From: Sporosarcina highlanderae
GTDB taxonomy: Bacteria; Bacillota; Bacilli; Bacillales_A; Planococcaceae
DNA length: 64,000 nucleotides
Reading direction: 5' to 3'
Assembly (NCBI RefSeq): GCF_030433715.1
Contig: NZ_JAROCC010000004.1
Span: 124,001-188,000, forward strand
The notes under the pieces are model-generated. The model was not told where the DNA came from. It made no database searches and saw only the letters and a program-made list of their open reading frames with translations. A program made the translations under genes and the position numbers. The first letter of the stretch is position 1. Each line of letters starts with the position of its first letter. This document shows, in pieces, positions 54,266 through 63,110 of this stretch.

Positions 54266-54805
54266 TTATAATCCGAGTCTGGCACCTACTTCTGCATACT
54301 CTATATCTTTTCTTTCTGCATTCCAATTACCCCCTGTTTGTCCGTCCCATATCGCTCCTGTTTCAACGAAACCGACAGACGCATACAACTTCCGGGCGGC
54401 TTCGTTTACCATCCAATATGATGTAGAAACTGCATCGGCTTTCCCTTGTGGAAAAGTCTTTATGTAATCAATAACTTTCATCATTCCTTGTTTGCCAAAT
54501 CCTTTGCCTTGATGCTTTTTATCAATCATAAAGCGATTAAGTCCATAAGTAGATTTATCTCCATATTTTTCATGTAAAATTGAACTTTGTGCCAGTTTGT
54601 AAAATCCAATATCGACATATCCTATGACTTCATCATTGTTGCATATAGCGAAGATCATAGGAGGTTTTTCGTCGTTGAGTATCCTCACATAGGCTCTAGC
54701 CAAACAATATATGCTGGAATCCACATTTCCTTTCTGCTCGTCTGTTATGCTTAACTTCAACACTGCCTCAAAATTATCGTGGGTAATTTTTCTTAATTCA
54801 ATCAT
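54266..54805 (-). CDS. GNAT family N-acetyltransferase
   Basis: A 179-aa acetyltransferase. VIGYVDIGFYK is the central strand, KKHQGKGFGKQGMMKVIDYI the acetyl-CoA-binding motif (Q/RxxGxG), and NEAARKLYASVGFVETG the C-terminal motif. The substrate is unknown; layout resembles SpeG/diamine-type acetyltransferases. Confidence 0.88.
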   Translation of the reverse strand: MIELRKITHDNFEAVLKLSITDEQKGNVDSSIYCLARAYVRILNDEKPPMIFAICNNDEVIGYVDIGFYKLAQSSILHEKYGDKSTYGLNRFMIDKKHQGKGFGKQGMMKVIDYIKTFPQGKADAVSTSYWMVNEAARKLYASVGFVETGAIWDGQTGGNWNAERKDIEYAEVGARLGL

Positions 54806-54897
54806 TTTTCTTCCCTACTTCCGAAAATATAAATTCGCTGCATCTGCCCGTAACGCCGTTCCCGTCCCCAAGGGCAAGGGCAAAGCGCCCCTATACT

Positions 54898-55122
54898 TCA
54901 ATTAAAAGCAGCAGGTATTAACGCAATAGTCCATACAATTAAAATGAATGAAGTAGTCAACCAAAATGTATTAGCTTTGGTAGACTCATCTCTCTTAACC
55001 TTCTTGATAATCCCTACAAGATTTAAACAAAAAACTATCGATAGTATAGGCATTAAATATACACCTATAAATAAAAGCACATTCAAAAAATCATCCCCTT
55101 TTCTCCTATTTATACTCTTCAA
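54898..55122 (-). CDS. Small two-helix membrane protein
   Basis: A frame of up to 74 aa with helices LLFIGVYLMPILSIVFCLNL and TTSFILIVWTIALIPAAF. A TTG about 12 codons in, preceded by AAAGGGGATGA, may be the true start (LNVLLFIG). Function unknown. Confidence 0.5.
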   Translation of the reverse strand: MKSINRRKGDDFLNVLLFIGVYLMPILSIVFCLNLVGIIKKVKRDESTKANTFWLTTSFILIVWTIALIPAAFN

Positions 55123-55303
55123 GAAGATGGCCCATTTGATTTACAGACATGCAGAAGCTACTACTAGTTTATTTTACCACAAAACCTCTCGAACCCTTCT
55201 AAATTATCAATTTATTTCCCTTGAATATTTTTTACTCTGCAAATTGTTCCGATGTCCTAAAGAACGCATAATATCGTATCTAACCCGACTATCCTCCTTT
55301 CTG

Positions 55304-55348
55304 AAAAACGCCCAAAGTCCTTGAAACTCAAGGGTTTGAGGCGTTTTT
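55304..55348. terminator. Bidirectional terminator
   Basis: AAAAACGCC pairs with GGCGTTTTT around a 27-nt loop that itself contains CCTTGA/TCAAGG. Confidence 0.75.
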
Positions 55349-55366
55349 TATTTACCGATGTTAGAG

Positions 55367-55505
55367 AGGAAAGTGCAACTAACCTAAAATAGTGGAAGGA
55401 AGCCCCTATCCCGTGCTCGCTTTACAATAAGGAGCGCACTAACCAAATAAAAAAGATGGCAATCGCCACCCCTTAAATTATTTTTATGCCATAATAGCAC
55501 TCGTT
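55367..55505. repeat. Dispersed intergenic repeat, copy 2
   Basis: Counterpart of 51666-51790: AAGTGCAACTAACC near the left, then GCACTAACCAAATAAAAAAG and the GATGGC/GCCACC hairpin. Confidence 0.7.
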
Positions 55506-55573
55506 GGGAAAGTTCATTAGCATACGTCTTATAAAACTAACGCACCTGTTATCTCGATATCATTTAAATTGTT

Positions 55574-55804
55574 TCATTGTCTTTTCTTCTGGAATGCCAC
55601 AATAACAATAACAACCCCAATCAAGAAAAATATTACTGTAAATAGGTTATCTGTTAACGGCATTGGTTGCGGAGTAGTGGCCCATGTTCCTGTCTTTATT
55701 TGAGCTGACCAATAAACATAAGCAGTTAAACGTTCTATTGTAAAAATTAGACCACTCATCAAAATGAATAACGAACCTAGGATCAATCCAACTCTCTTAT
55801 CCAA
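55574..55804 (-). CDS. Small two-helix membrane protein
   Basis: A 76-aa protein, TTG start at 55804 with GGAGGTGA upstream. Helices GLILGSLFILMSGLIFTI and LFTVIFFLIGVVIVIVAF flank a polar loop with WATTPQPMP. Function unknown. Confidence 0.65.
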   Translation of the reverse strand: MDKRVGLILGSLFILMSGLIFTIERLTAYVYWSAQIKTGTWATTPQPMPLTDNLFTVIFFLIGVVIVIVAFQKKRQ

Positions 55805-55933
55805 TACTGTCACCTCCAATAATTTAAGATATGTCTCAAACTGGCCAAGACTAGGCACAGTATTTATTCCGCAACCGCGCCCGATAATGGCACTGCCCAA
55901 CTTCAACAATTGCACTCACTTTGAAATATGAAC

Positions 55934-56215
55934 TCAACTGTCTTTCCCCTTCTTCAAATCATCTACATATTGCATGCCTTCCAGCATTGTTAGGCCCAAT
56001 GTTTTTCGTGCTATTTTTTCCGCCTTGATTGCCTCTCCTTGGCTGATTAATTTCCTTAATTCATCATTTATCGGGTTTTCCGGGACACCGTTTTGTTTAG
56101 ACAACTGATTAAGCGTGTATTTTATCCCTTTAACACTGCGATTCATTTTCGAAACGATAACTATTAACCAAAGAATAGCAATGAAAAATAGTATTTCCAT
56201 CACGTTAATTTCCAT
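55934..56215 (-). CDS. Membrane-anchored small protein, duplicate copy 1
   Basis: A 93-aa protein with one N-terminal TM helix (VMEILFFIAILWLIVIVSKM) and a cytoplasmic part with NPINDELRKLISQGEAIKAE and KTLGLTMLEGMQYVDDLK. It is nearly identical to 60332-60613. The C-terminal part resembles the ribosomal-L7/L12-like motif of short Bacillus proteins that bind through an (R/K)xTGxGLxEAK-type helix, but that is only a suggestion. A two-gene unit with 56304-56717 has been duplicated. Confidence 0.75.
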   Translation of the reverse strand: MEINVMEILFFIAILWLIVIVSKMNRSVKGIKYTLNQLSKQNGVPENPINDELRKLISQGEAIKAEKIARKTLGLTMLEGMQYVDDLKKGKDS

Positions 56216-56303
56216 TTCATATCCTCTTTTCCCATCTATTCATCGAAAAATCTATGCCAAATCCTTTCTGTCCACATGCAGCTATCTCCAATTAAAGCAA
56301 CCG

Positions 56304-56717
56304 TTACCTAAATAACGGATAAAGTTTTATTTTTTTAAATCCCCAACTACACAGCCCAAAAATTAGTCCTGATGTTAGAAAAAAAGAGTGAAACAACATT
56401 GCTTCTGGGGAAAATGGATTCATGCTTCCAAAAAATAATGTTACAAATAATGTCAGTATAAAAAATACAAGAATACATCCAATAGGATAGAGTAATCCTT
56501 TTATTTTTTTGCACTTTTTATCAATAAATTAGATAATCCCTAAATAAATTGGAGTTGCAATTAAAAAGAATGCAATGCCAACCCAAAGTAAAACGGCTTT
56601 CATGTCACCACCACTCATTGATTGGTCCCAAACAATTTTTAATGCCAAGATATAAGCGAAAAAACCTCCAATAAAAGACAATAATGAGGTTACGACATAT
56701 AAATATAAATTCACCAT
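56304..56717 (-). pseudogene. Four-helix membrane protein broken by a nonsense codon, duplicate copy 1
   Basis: The frame matches the intact 60656-61066 gene along its length. A TAA at 56529-56531 stands where the other copy has TAT (Tyr): IYLGII-stop-FIDKKCK versus IYLGITYFIDRRCK. The 3' half (GLLYPIGCILVFFI, NPFSPEAMLFHSFF) is still open, so the loss is recent. Confidence 0.8.
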
Positions 56718-56796
56718 TCTCCCCTCCAATAAATGCTCTGTGAATATAACTTCAAATATTAGTTGATTAACAGTTGATTAACCTTATTAATGAAAA

Positions 56797-57216
56797 TCAT
56801 TTTTCTACTATTAGTAAATTAGTTTCGATTGTTATTTCCTTATTCTCCAATTTTTGAACATCAATATAAACTTTATCTCCTATATCTAAGCTTTCAAGGG
56901 AAAGAATGTTACCTTCTGTATCAGTAATCTTTAAGTCTTCTGTTATCTTTACATGTAATAGCGCATGCACTGAAAGTAATTCTGCTCCTTGTTCTTCGGC
57001 CTCTTTTTCACGATATTCTGTAATATCTAATGTGATTTTATCGTCATATATAATGCCAGCATAATAGCCTAATAAAGGATTCTCTAATTGTTCAATGCTG
57101 TTTTTCTTATTTTCATTTTGACTACTATCTTCCATACTAATATTATTACCACCACATGCACTTATAAAAAATAATGATGCCAATATAATTAAATAACGAA
57201 AAACTTTATGATTCAT
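56797..57216 (-). CDS. Putative lipoprotein
   Basis: A 139-aa protein with signal FRYLIILASLFFISAC (lipobox SAC). The mature region is acidic, ending in strands (VYIDVQKLENKEITIETNLL) that suggest a small OB- or beta-barrel fold similar to DUF3221-type proteins. Unknown function. Confidence 0.75.
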   Translation of the reverse strand: MNHKVFRYLIILASLFFISACGGNNISMEDSSQNENKKNSIEQLENPLLGYYAGIIYDDKITLDITEYREKEAEEQGAELLSVHALLHVKITEDLKITDTEGNILSLESLDIGDKVYIDVQKLENKEITIETNLLIVEK

Positions 57217-57523
57217 TAATATACCTCCTATAATTATTAGAAGGACACCACTTCTTCAACACTTTGTACCTGTTCTATTTTCACATTGGTTGGCAATCAT
57301 ATCTCACTACCTACTCTATTCCACAAATCAACAGAGACTCCTTCTTCTTCATGCATGAAAAAGAAGCGCCCAATAGGACGCTTCTAATTCAACCTTTTCA
57401 TTTACTGCCCGACATAGTGGAGAGTGGGATTTTTTTCATGCCACAAATGCGTCCAATAGTTGAAAATTGGCCACCATATAGCTTTTTCTACTTAGAACTC
57501 GTGGGACCATCATCTTGGCAATG
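57217..57523. other. Gap after the anti-sigma gene
   Basis: Holds the terminator at 57362-57385. No gene; the plus frame 57264-57671 lies mostly opposite the anti-sigma gene and is a shadow. Confidence 0.5.
57362..57385 (-). terminator. Terminator of the sigma/anti-sigma operon
   Basis: AGAAGCG/CGCTTCT stem followed by TTTTT on the minus strand. Confidence 0.75.
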
Positions 57524-58276
57524 TTATTTAAGCTTTAACGAAATTGAATTTACTTCTATACTATCCTCTTCTTGCGTTACAAGTATATCCTGTTGTTCAG
57601 AGCTGCCGTCTGTATATTTTACATGTACGTTGATAATTACGTCATTTGCTATTACATTATTGCCATCGTGAGGAATAGCAAGTGTATATTTATAGTTTTC
57701 CTGTTCATTATAAGACACTGTGTAGGTATTCCCGACTTCCTTTATACCCTCATATACATCTGATCCAGGATCACGACCCATCATGTAAATTTTTTCTGAT
57801 AATAACCATTCTTTGTCTATAAACTTTTCGTATGAAAATATAACATCTTCTATAAATTTGCCATCGCTCAACGTATAAGTAATTGAATCAATCTGTTCTC
57901 CAACTATTTTGAGCATAACATCTGTGAAAATCAAATCAGCCCTACCACCACTCATACCCACAATACCTAATCTTAGGCCTGTTCCTAATTCAATAGTGGC
58001 TTTTTCTGATGTAATAGGTGTATTCAACTGAGCCTCATCACTTAATGCATAAGCCGTGATTGTAAAATTTGCGACTTGGAGCTCTCCATTTTTATTGAAA
58101 TATGGAATGCCAATCATAATTGCCAATAGGATTGCAAATGCACTTGCTATCGGAATCCACCTTTTAAAAAGTACTTGTCCCGATTTTCTCTTTCTTATTT
58201 TCTCTTTCACACGATCTTCCATAGCCTTTGACATTTCAATAGAAGTAACCGCATCTTTGATCTTCTCAAAGTCCAT
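57524..58276 (-). CDS. Probable membrane anti-sigma factor (DUF4179-like)
   Basis: A 250-aa protein: an N-terminal cytoplasmic helix rich in charged residues (EKIKDAVTSIEMSKAMEDRV), one TM helix (WIPIASAFAILLAIMIGIPY, about 46-65) and an extracellular beta-rich domain. The start at 58276 overlaps the end of the sigma gene by 11 nt, the usual sign of a sigma/anti-sigma pair. The signal sensed is unknown. Confidence 0.78.
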   Translation of the reverse strand: MDFEKIKDAVTSIEMSKAMEDRVKEKIRKRKSGQVLFKRWIPIASAFAILLAIMIGIPYFNKNGELQVANFTITAYALSDEAQLNTPITSEKATIELGTGLRLGIVGMSGGRADLIFTDVMLKIVGEQIDSITYTLSDGKFIEDVIFSYEKFIDKEWLLSEKIYMMGRDPGSDVYEGIKEVGNTYTVSYNEQENYKYTLAIPHDGNNVIANDVIINVHVKYTDGSSEQQDILVTQEEDSIEVNSISLKLK

Positions 58277-58766
58277 ATTCATTCTCCTTTCGATATCTTT
58301 CTCGAAGTAGCTCTCTTCCACGTTGTAATCGCTTTTTCACAGCTGACGTAGTGATGGTAAGGATTTTTGCTATTTCATCGACTTTATAGCCCTCCACATA
58401 ATGAAGTAATAATACGATCTTTTGTTTAGTTGGCAATCTCATTAGATGGTCGAGTAAACCATGGTTCTTATCATTCTTAGAATATAGCTGCAAATCATTG
58501 ATATCTATATGCTTACGAATAATATTGTACCTTCTCATATTCTTGCAGCGATTCGTGGCAATCGTTATTAACCATGCTTTCTCATGTTCTGAATCGTTAA
58601 AAGATGGAGATTTCGTTAGATAAGTAATAAAAGTGTCTTGTACGGCATCCTCTGCATCTTTCTCATTGCATAAAATAACAAGACAAATACTAAATAGCAT
58701 ATTGCCATATGTATCAACAATTCTCTCTACATCTAGTTCATCCGACCAAACTACTTGTTGCAACAT
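58266..58766 (-). CDS. ECF-type RNA polymerase sigma factor
   Basis: A 166-aa sigma-70 family factor with region 2 (ERIVDTYGNMLFSICLVIL, then EDAVQDTFITYL and KAWLITIATNRCKNMRR) and region 4 (RLPTKQKIVLLLHYVEGYK, then EIAKILTITTSAVKKRLQRG). It is expressed with a membrane anti-sigma factor just downstream. ATG start with AGGAG 7 nt upstream. Confidence 0.93.
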   Translation of the reverse strand: MLQQVVWSDELDVERIVDTYGNMLFSICLVILCNEKDAEDAVQDTFITYLTKSPSFNDSEHEKAWLITIATNRCKNMRRYNIIRKHIDINDLQLYSKNDKNHGLLDHLMRLPTKQKIVLLLHYVEGYKVDEIAKILTITTSAVKKRLQRGRELLRERYRKENEYGL

Positions 58767-58867
58767 TCTTCAACTCCTTTCACTACTAACACACCTGTAG
58801 ATACCAAATGGTGACATTTATTTTAGAAAAAACAAATAATAATTAAGTAACAATAACTTTAACGTAA

Positions 58868-58905
58868 AGAAGTGCTTAGTTCATTGGAAAACTAAGCACT
58901 TCTTT
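58868..58905. terminator. Bidirectional terminator
   Basis: A 13-bp perfect stem GAAGTGCTTAGTT/AACTAAGCACTTC with T tract on the plus side and A tract on the other. It separates the sigma operon from the S41 peptidase. Confidence 0.88.
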
Positions 58906-59007
58906 ATTATTTTGGTATTTAAGTATTCAACAACTGCGCCCGTTTGTGGAGTTTACTCACCTGTAATCAATAAACCCGCGCCCAATCCTCTCAGAAACGC
59001 CCGCAAA

Positions 59008-60303
59008 TCATCCTTCCGCAATCTTGCTTTCTCTCAACATGTCCATCGCATACAAAAGATCCAAATCTTCTTCTATATGCTTAGGTGTCCAAGGGATATA
59101 ATGATCAGGTCGGATCCCTTTTCCGTGCAACGGATCGTTCGGCGTCTTGTGGACGCGGCGGGACATCGGGTAGTAGAGTGCGTACGCACCGTCCCATTCT
59201 TTGATGAGCAAATCGCTGTAGTCATTGACGCCCATTGTGGCGCGTCCAATTACAGTGGTTTTGGATGACTCCATGCAGATTTCCACAAAGTATTCGGCGG
59301 CACTTGCGCAATAGACATCCGCCATCACGATCACATTCTTAGGGGAATCGGTACCTTTAAATTTTAAGACTTCCGCCTCCAATTCATCCGAAAAGTCCAT
59401 TGTCACAAAACCTTGACCACGATATTTTTCACATTCTTTTTCAATCGAGTCAAAGAATTTCAGTGTCTCTTCATCAGTGATGTTTTTTCTAAGCTGCTGG
59501 CAGAGCTGGATGAATAGCTCTGAGTTTCGATCAGTATAATTGAACTCCTTCAACTCACCGTCCGTGCTTGGGTGTTCATCTGGTGGGAAAATGTACCGCA
59601 ATAAGTTCGAAAAAGATGTTCCGTTTCCTCCACCATTCTTTCGTACGTCGATGATCAGATTTGTACATGCCTTCAGTTTTTCCTCAAGGTTCTTCACGAA
59701 TTCCATAGTCTCATCAACGTTGACGAAGCTTGGGAAAGTGATCCGTAACGTCTCCTGATCAACTTCCTCCATCGAGGGTGTTAGCTTTTTGGAGACGGGT
59801 TCGTAATCCTTCAAATCGAACGTTAACAGTTCTCCGTTCTCATCCTCTATTTCAATGGATGATGATTTATTGAGAAGATGTGTCCAATCCTCGCGTTCTG
59901 CACTTGTCTCCCGCAAGAAGCTTCGATCCGAAGCGATGACCGTTTCGATTTCCTGTTGATCAAGCGAAACAATCTTGGAACCGGCTGAAAACCTGCCCTC
60001 CTCGCAAGTCTCCACGACATAAAGCGCATCCTCATATCTTCTTGTCCGGAAACCGCGAGTGCTCGCTTTTACGTCATCCGACCCTTTCAGATTGAAATAC
60101 ATATGCTGATCTTGAAAAGCCATGAGATATTCGCTGACGAGATCCGTAAAAACTTGCGGGGTGATTTGCTGGCCGGCTATCAATCTCTCAATCTCTTCAA
60201 GATAATGGGCAGGGTCATCCCAGCCTCGTTTTTCATCATATCCTGCGTAGTCATGGTGTACGATATCGACAACTTCTTTAAATATTTCCAAATAGCGAAT
60301 CAT
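59008..60303 (-). CDS. S41-family peptidase-like protein
   Basis: A 431-aa protein of the C-terminal processing peptidase (tail-specific protease) superfamily. It has a PDZ-like middle (GRFSAGSKIVSLDQQEIE), LIIDVRKNGGGNG (about 240-252) and the catalytic Ser motif YCASAAEYF (about 330-338), then IGRATMGVNDYS. There is no signal peptide, so it probably acts in the cytoplasm. Substrate unknown. GC content is higher than its neighbours. Confidence 0.88.
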   Translation of the reverse strand: MIRYLEIFKEVVDIVHHDYAGYDEKRGWDDPAHYLEEIERLIAGQQITPQVFTDLVSEYLMAFQDQHMYFNLKGSDDVKASTRGFRTRRYEDALYVVETCEEGRFSAGSKIVSLDQQEIETVIASDRSFLRETSAEREDWTHLLNKSSSIEIEDENGELLTFDLKDYEPVSKKLTPSMEEVDQETLRITFPSFVNVDETMEFVKNLEEKLKACTNLIIDVRKNGGGNGTSFSNLLRYIFPPDEHPSTDGELKEFNYTDRNSELFIQLCQQLRKNITDEETLKFFDSIEKECEKYRGQGFVTMDFSDELEAEVLKFKGTDSPKNVIVMADVYCASAAEYFVEICMESSKTTVIGRATMGVNDYSDLLIKEWDGAYALYYPMSRRVHKTPNDPLHGKGIRPDHYIPWTPKHIEEDLDLLYAMDMLRESKIAEG

Positions 60304-60331
60304 TGACGCTCACCTTTTCCTTTCTATGAAC

Positions 60332-60613
60332 TCAACTATTTTTTGGCTTCTTCAAATCATCTACATATTGCATGCCTTCCAGCATGGAAAGCCCTAAAGT
60401 TTTTCGTGCTATTTTTTCCGCCTTGATATCCTCACCATGGCTAATTAATTTCCTTAATTCATCATTTATAGGGTTTTCCGGGACACCGTTTTGTTTAGAT
60501 AACTGATTAAGCGTGTATTTTATCCCTTTTACACGGCGATTAATTTTCGAAACGATGACCATTATCCAAAGAATAGCGATGAAAAATAGTATCTCCATCA
60601 CGTTAATCTCCAT
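60332..60613 (-). CDS. Membrane-anchored small protein, duplicate copy 2
   Basis: A 93-aa paralogue of 55934-56215, differing at about ten residues. One TM helix (VMEILFFIAILWIMVIVSKI), then NPINDELRKLISHGEDIKAE. It forms a unit with the intact four-helix membrane gene upstream. Confidence 0.78.
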   Translation of the reverse strand: MEINVMEILFFIAILWIMVIVSKINRRVKGIKYTLNQLSKQNGVPENPINDELRKLISHGEDIKAEKIARKTLGLSMLEGMQYVDDLKKPKNS

Positions 60614-60655
60614 TTCATATCCCCTCCCATCTTTTCTATTAAAACAACCGCTATT

Positions 60656-61066
60656 TTAAATAACGGATATAGCTTTAATTCTTTTAAATCGCCAACTACA
60701 CAGCCCAAAAATCAGTCCTGATGTCAGGAAAAAAGAATGAAATAACATTGCTTCCGGGGAAAATGGATTCATGCTTCCAAGAGATAATGTTACAAATAAT
60801 GTTGGTATAAAAAATACAAGAATACACCCAATAGGATAGAGTAATCCTCCTATTTTTTTGCACCTTCTATCAATAAAATAGGTGATTCCTAAATAAATCG
60901 GAGTTGCAAGTAAAAAGAATGCAATGCCACCCCAAAGTAAAACGGCTATCATGTCACCAGCACTCATTGATTGGTCCCATATAATTTTTAATGTCAAGAT
61001 ATAGGCGAAAAAACCTCCAATAAATGACAATAATGGGGTGACTACATATAAGTAGAACTTCACCAT
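60656..61066 (-). CDS. Four-helix membrane protein, intact duplicate copy
   Basis: A 136-aa protein with TM helices around residues 3-25, 40-62, 75-98 and 110-127 (VVTPLLSFIGGFFAYILTL, AVLLWGGIAFFLLATPIYL, LYPIGCILVFFIPTLFVT). The broken copy is 56304-56717. No family recognised. Confidence 0.75.
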   Translation of the reverse strand: MVKFYLYVVTPLLSFIGGFFAYILTLKIIWDQSMSAGDMIAVLLWGGIAFFLLATPIYLGITYFIDRRCKKIGGLLYPIGCILVFFIPTLFVTLSLGSMNPFSPEAMLFHSFFLTSGLIFGLCSWRFKRIKAISVI

Positions 61067-61140
61067 TCGACCCTCCCTTTAAATGCACTGTGTTTATACA
61101 ACTTCAATACTTACTTTAAATTTCCCTTTAACACGGTCCT

Positions 61141-62172
61141 TCAATAAAAAGACCACATCTCGTCTTTTCGTTCTTTCAATTCTTTGAGTACAAATGCTCG
61201 ATATTCAATCAGTTCTGGAAACTGATAAAAAAAGTTAACCTTTTCTTCTGGAATCGTTTGAGGCCTGTCATTGTAAGGTGTTAATATAAAGTAAGAAAAA
61301 GACTCCGCAATATCTTCAAAAAGATTAACTGTGGCATAAGTTGTAACAAATGAATCCTTATGGTTTTCATAAAAAGCTATCCGCTTTTCCACAGTCGGAT
61401 TCCCATCATATAACCATTGTTCCTCATACTCTTTCAATAATGCTTGATAATAGAGATTCATATAACTGTCAGTGCTATAGCACATTTCGTATGGCTTTAA
61501 ATATAATTGATCCGCTGGACAGGTATCCGAACTGACAAAATCCGCTTCGTTATATGTCAGCATATGGCCATACTCGTGAATCAGTGTTTTAACCATGTCT
61601 ATTTGGAACCACTTTGCTATTTCATCAGAAGGCAGCATCAATTTTCCCTGATAAATATCAACATGCGGGTAAACATTCTCTCGGAAATCAATGATTTGAA
61701 AATTAACCTTATTACGATCGTACAACGCATGCACAATATCAACAACACCTTTGAAAATGCTTGCTTCTTCACCTCTTGTCAAAACAAGTTCATCTTCTAT
61801 TATTTCATAGCGAGCTATAATTAGTTCTTCGTCATCCCAGTCCAAATCATTAAAGTCATATATGTCAACTTCCGTGCCCACATTCAAATACCACATCTCG
61901 TTTGTTCTTTCGAGTCCTTTTCTAAAATCAGCAAAATGCTCGCTTCCATATGTATCCCCTAAATCACGGCATTCCCCTAAGGTTTTACAAAGTTCCGAAT
62001 CAATCGGCTGCGACCAATAATCATCGACTACAGTTTCCTCTACTTGATGGAACTTTTCAACAATCTCCGTGTCCTCCAAGTCAGCAACCGCCTTCTCATC
62101 CTTCTCACATCCTGACAGTAAAACCAGAATTGCAGCAAATCCCCCTATGATAATCCCCTTTATCATTCCCAT
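61141..62172 (-). CDS. Lipoprotein with zinc metallopeptidase motif
   Basis: A 343-aa protein with a lipobox (AAILVLLSGC), then an acidic stalk. LIHEYGHML (about 197-205) has the HExxH zinc motif, and NLFEDIAESFSYF about 85 residues later offers the third Glu ligand, as in gluzincins. It would act on the outer membrane face. The ATG at 62172 has AGGGGG 7-8 nt upstream. Substrate unknown. Confidence 0.75.
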   Translation of the reverse strand: MGMIKGIIIGGFAAILVLLSGCEKDEKAVADLEDTEIVEKFHQVEETVVDDYWSQPIDSELCKTLGECRDLGDTYGSEHFADFRKGLERTNEMWYLNVGTEVDIYDFNDLDWDDEELIIARYEIIEDELVLTRGEEASIFKGVVDIVHALYDRNKVNFQIIDFRENVYPHVDIYQGKLMLPSDEIAKWFQIDMVKTLIHEYGHMLTYNEADFVSSDTCPADQLYLKPYEMCYSTDSYMNLYYQALLKEYEEQWLYDGNPTVEKRIAFYENHKDSFVTTYATVNLFEDIAESFSYFILTPYNDRPQTIPEEKVNFFYQFPELIEYRAFVLKELKERKDEMWSFY

Positions 62173-62380
62173 ATGCATGCCCCCTCGATTTGCTAAAAGT
62201 ATCTTTCTCTTTCACGCTTTTCTACTAGTACGGATAATAGAGAGAATAGTTCCATAAAAAGGCCCGAATATTGTACAGACTCGTCGAAAGCCCTTAGTTA
62301 ATGGGGAACAGACTATCAGTTTTTGAATGAAGTTACTTCGACTTGGAAATAATGGTAGTAAAATGGAGGAGTTGATACTG

Positions 62381-62614
62381 TTGATTAGTAGATATACTGA
62401 AGATAAAAAGACTTTTTGCTATAGCTGTCGTAAAATCACATTTTTTACTCGTAGGGATATAAATAAAAATATTGGAGTAGAAAGCCATTGTAGCGAATGT
62501 AAAGGAATTTGGTTTGAATGGCAAAATAGGGCCGTCCAAAGGGAAATGGAAAAGTGGATTGAATATAATAGCGTTAATTTCTCTCCCGAGCGGTTTACTA
62601 TTTTACAAAAATAA
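62381..62614 (+). CDS. Small zinc-ribbon protein
   Basis: About 77 aa with CYSC and CSEC pairs (CxxC-N24-CxxC) forming a zinc ribbon, with GIWFEW following. GGAGGAG lies 9 nt before the TTG at 62381, which I prefer; the frame opens to an ATG at 62327. It is unrelated in direction to its neighbours and of unknown role. Confidence 0.6.
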   Translation: MISRYTEDKKTFCYSCRKITFFTRRDINKNIGVESHCSECKGIWFEWQNRAVQREMEKWIEYNSVNFSPERFTILQK

Positions 62615-62800
62615 ATTCTTCGGAACAGGAAAAACCCTTGTGGAAGATAAAGAACTTTTGATAGAACCAACCCACCACTCAACGTTGCACGTTTGTAGTA
62701 GGGGCATTTCGACTTATCGTTGACTCTATAGGCAACGAAAATTTACCGAGTTAACCCTCCTGAATCAAGGTTTTTCTATTTTGGACAAACCTTTGATCAG

Positions 62801-62985
62801 CTTGAGCGCGGGGCGGGATTCTTGAGCACGGCGCGGGATTCTTGAGCGCGGATGGTGGGATCTTGAGCGCGGAAGGCGGAATCTTGAGCGCGGCGCGGAA
62901 TTCTTGAGCGCGGCGCGGAATTCTTGAGCGCGGGAGGCGGATTCTTGAGCGCGACGTGGAATTCTTGAGCGCGGTGCGGGATTCA
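62801..62985. repeat. Tandem array, 20-21-nt period, nine units
   Basis: CTTGAGC starts at 62801, 62821, 62841, 62862, 62883, 62903, 62923, 62944 and 62964. The consensus is CTTGAGCGCGGCGCGGAATT with one-base length changes. GC-rich, unlike the flanks. It lies about 50 nt after the etfA terminator. Confidence 0.92.
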
Positions 62986-63035
62986 GGTTTGATACTTTGT
63001 CATAATATTCATTTATAGCTTTATCTATATTAAAA

Positions 63036-63080
63036 ACTGTAGGCAAACACCAAAATTCAGGATGTTTGTCTACAGTCTGA
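63036..63080 (-). terminator. Terminator after etfA
   Basis: ACTGTAG-CAAACA/TGTTTG-CTACAGT, a 13-bp stem with one mismatch, and a TTTTT run on the minus strand. Confidence 0.85.
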
Positions 63081-63110
63081 GGCCCTTATACATATAGGAG
63101 CCTTTATAAA

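Larger units (their letters stand above)
55123..55573. other. Gap holding two dispersed repeats and a terminator
   Basis: Contains the copies 55165-55226 and 55367-55505 of repeats seen at 53.8 and 51.7 kb, and a bidirectional terminator at 55304-55348. No gene seen. Confidence 0.55.

Noticed and set aside
57264..57671. 135-aa plus-strand gene
   Set aside because: It partly overlaps the anti-sigma gene on the opposite strand and lacks a ribosome site.
62801..62985. CRISPR array
   Set aside because: None of the four arrays has a constant repeat alternating with unique spacers of similar length; the whole unit is 20-21 nt, and no cas genes are present.
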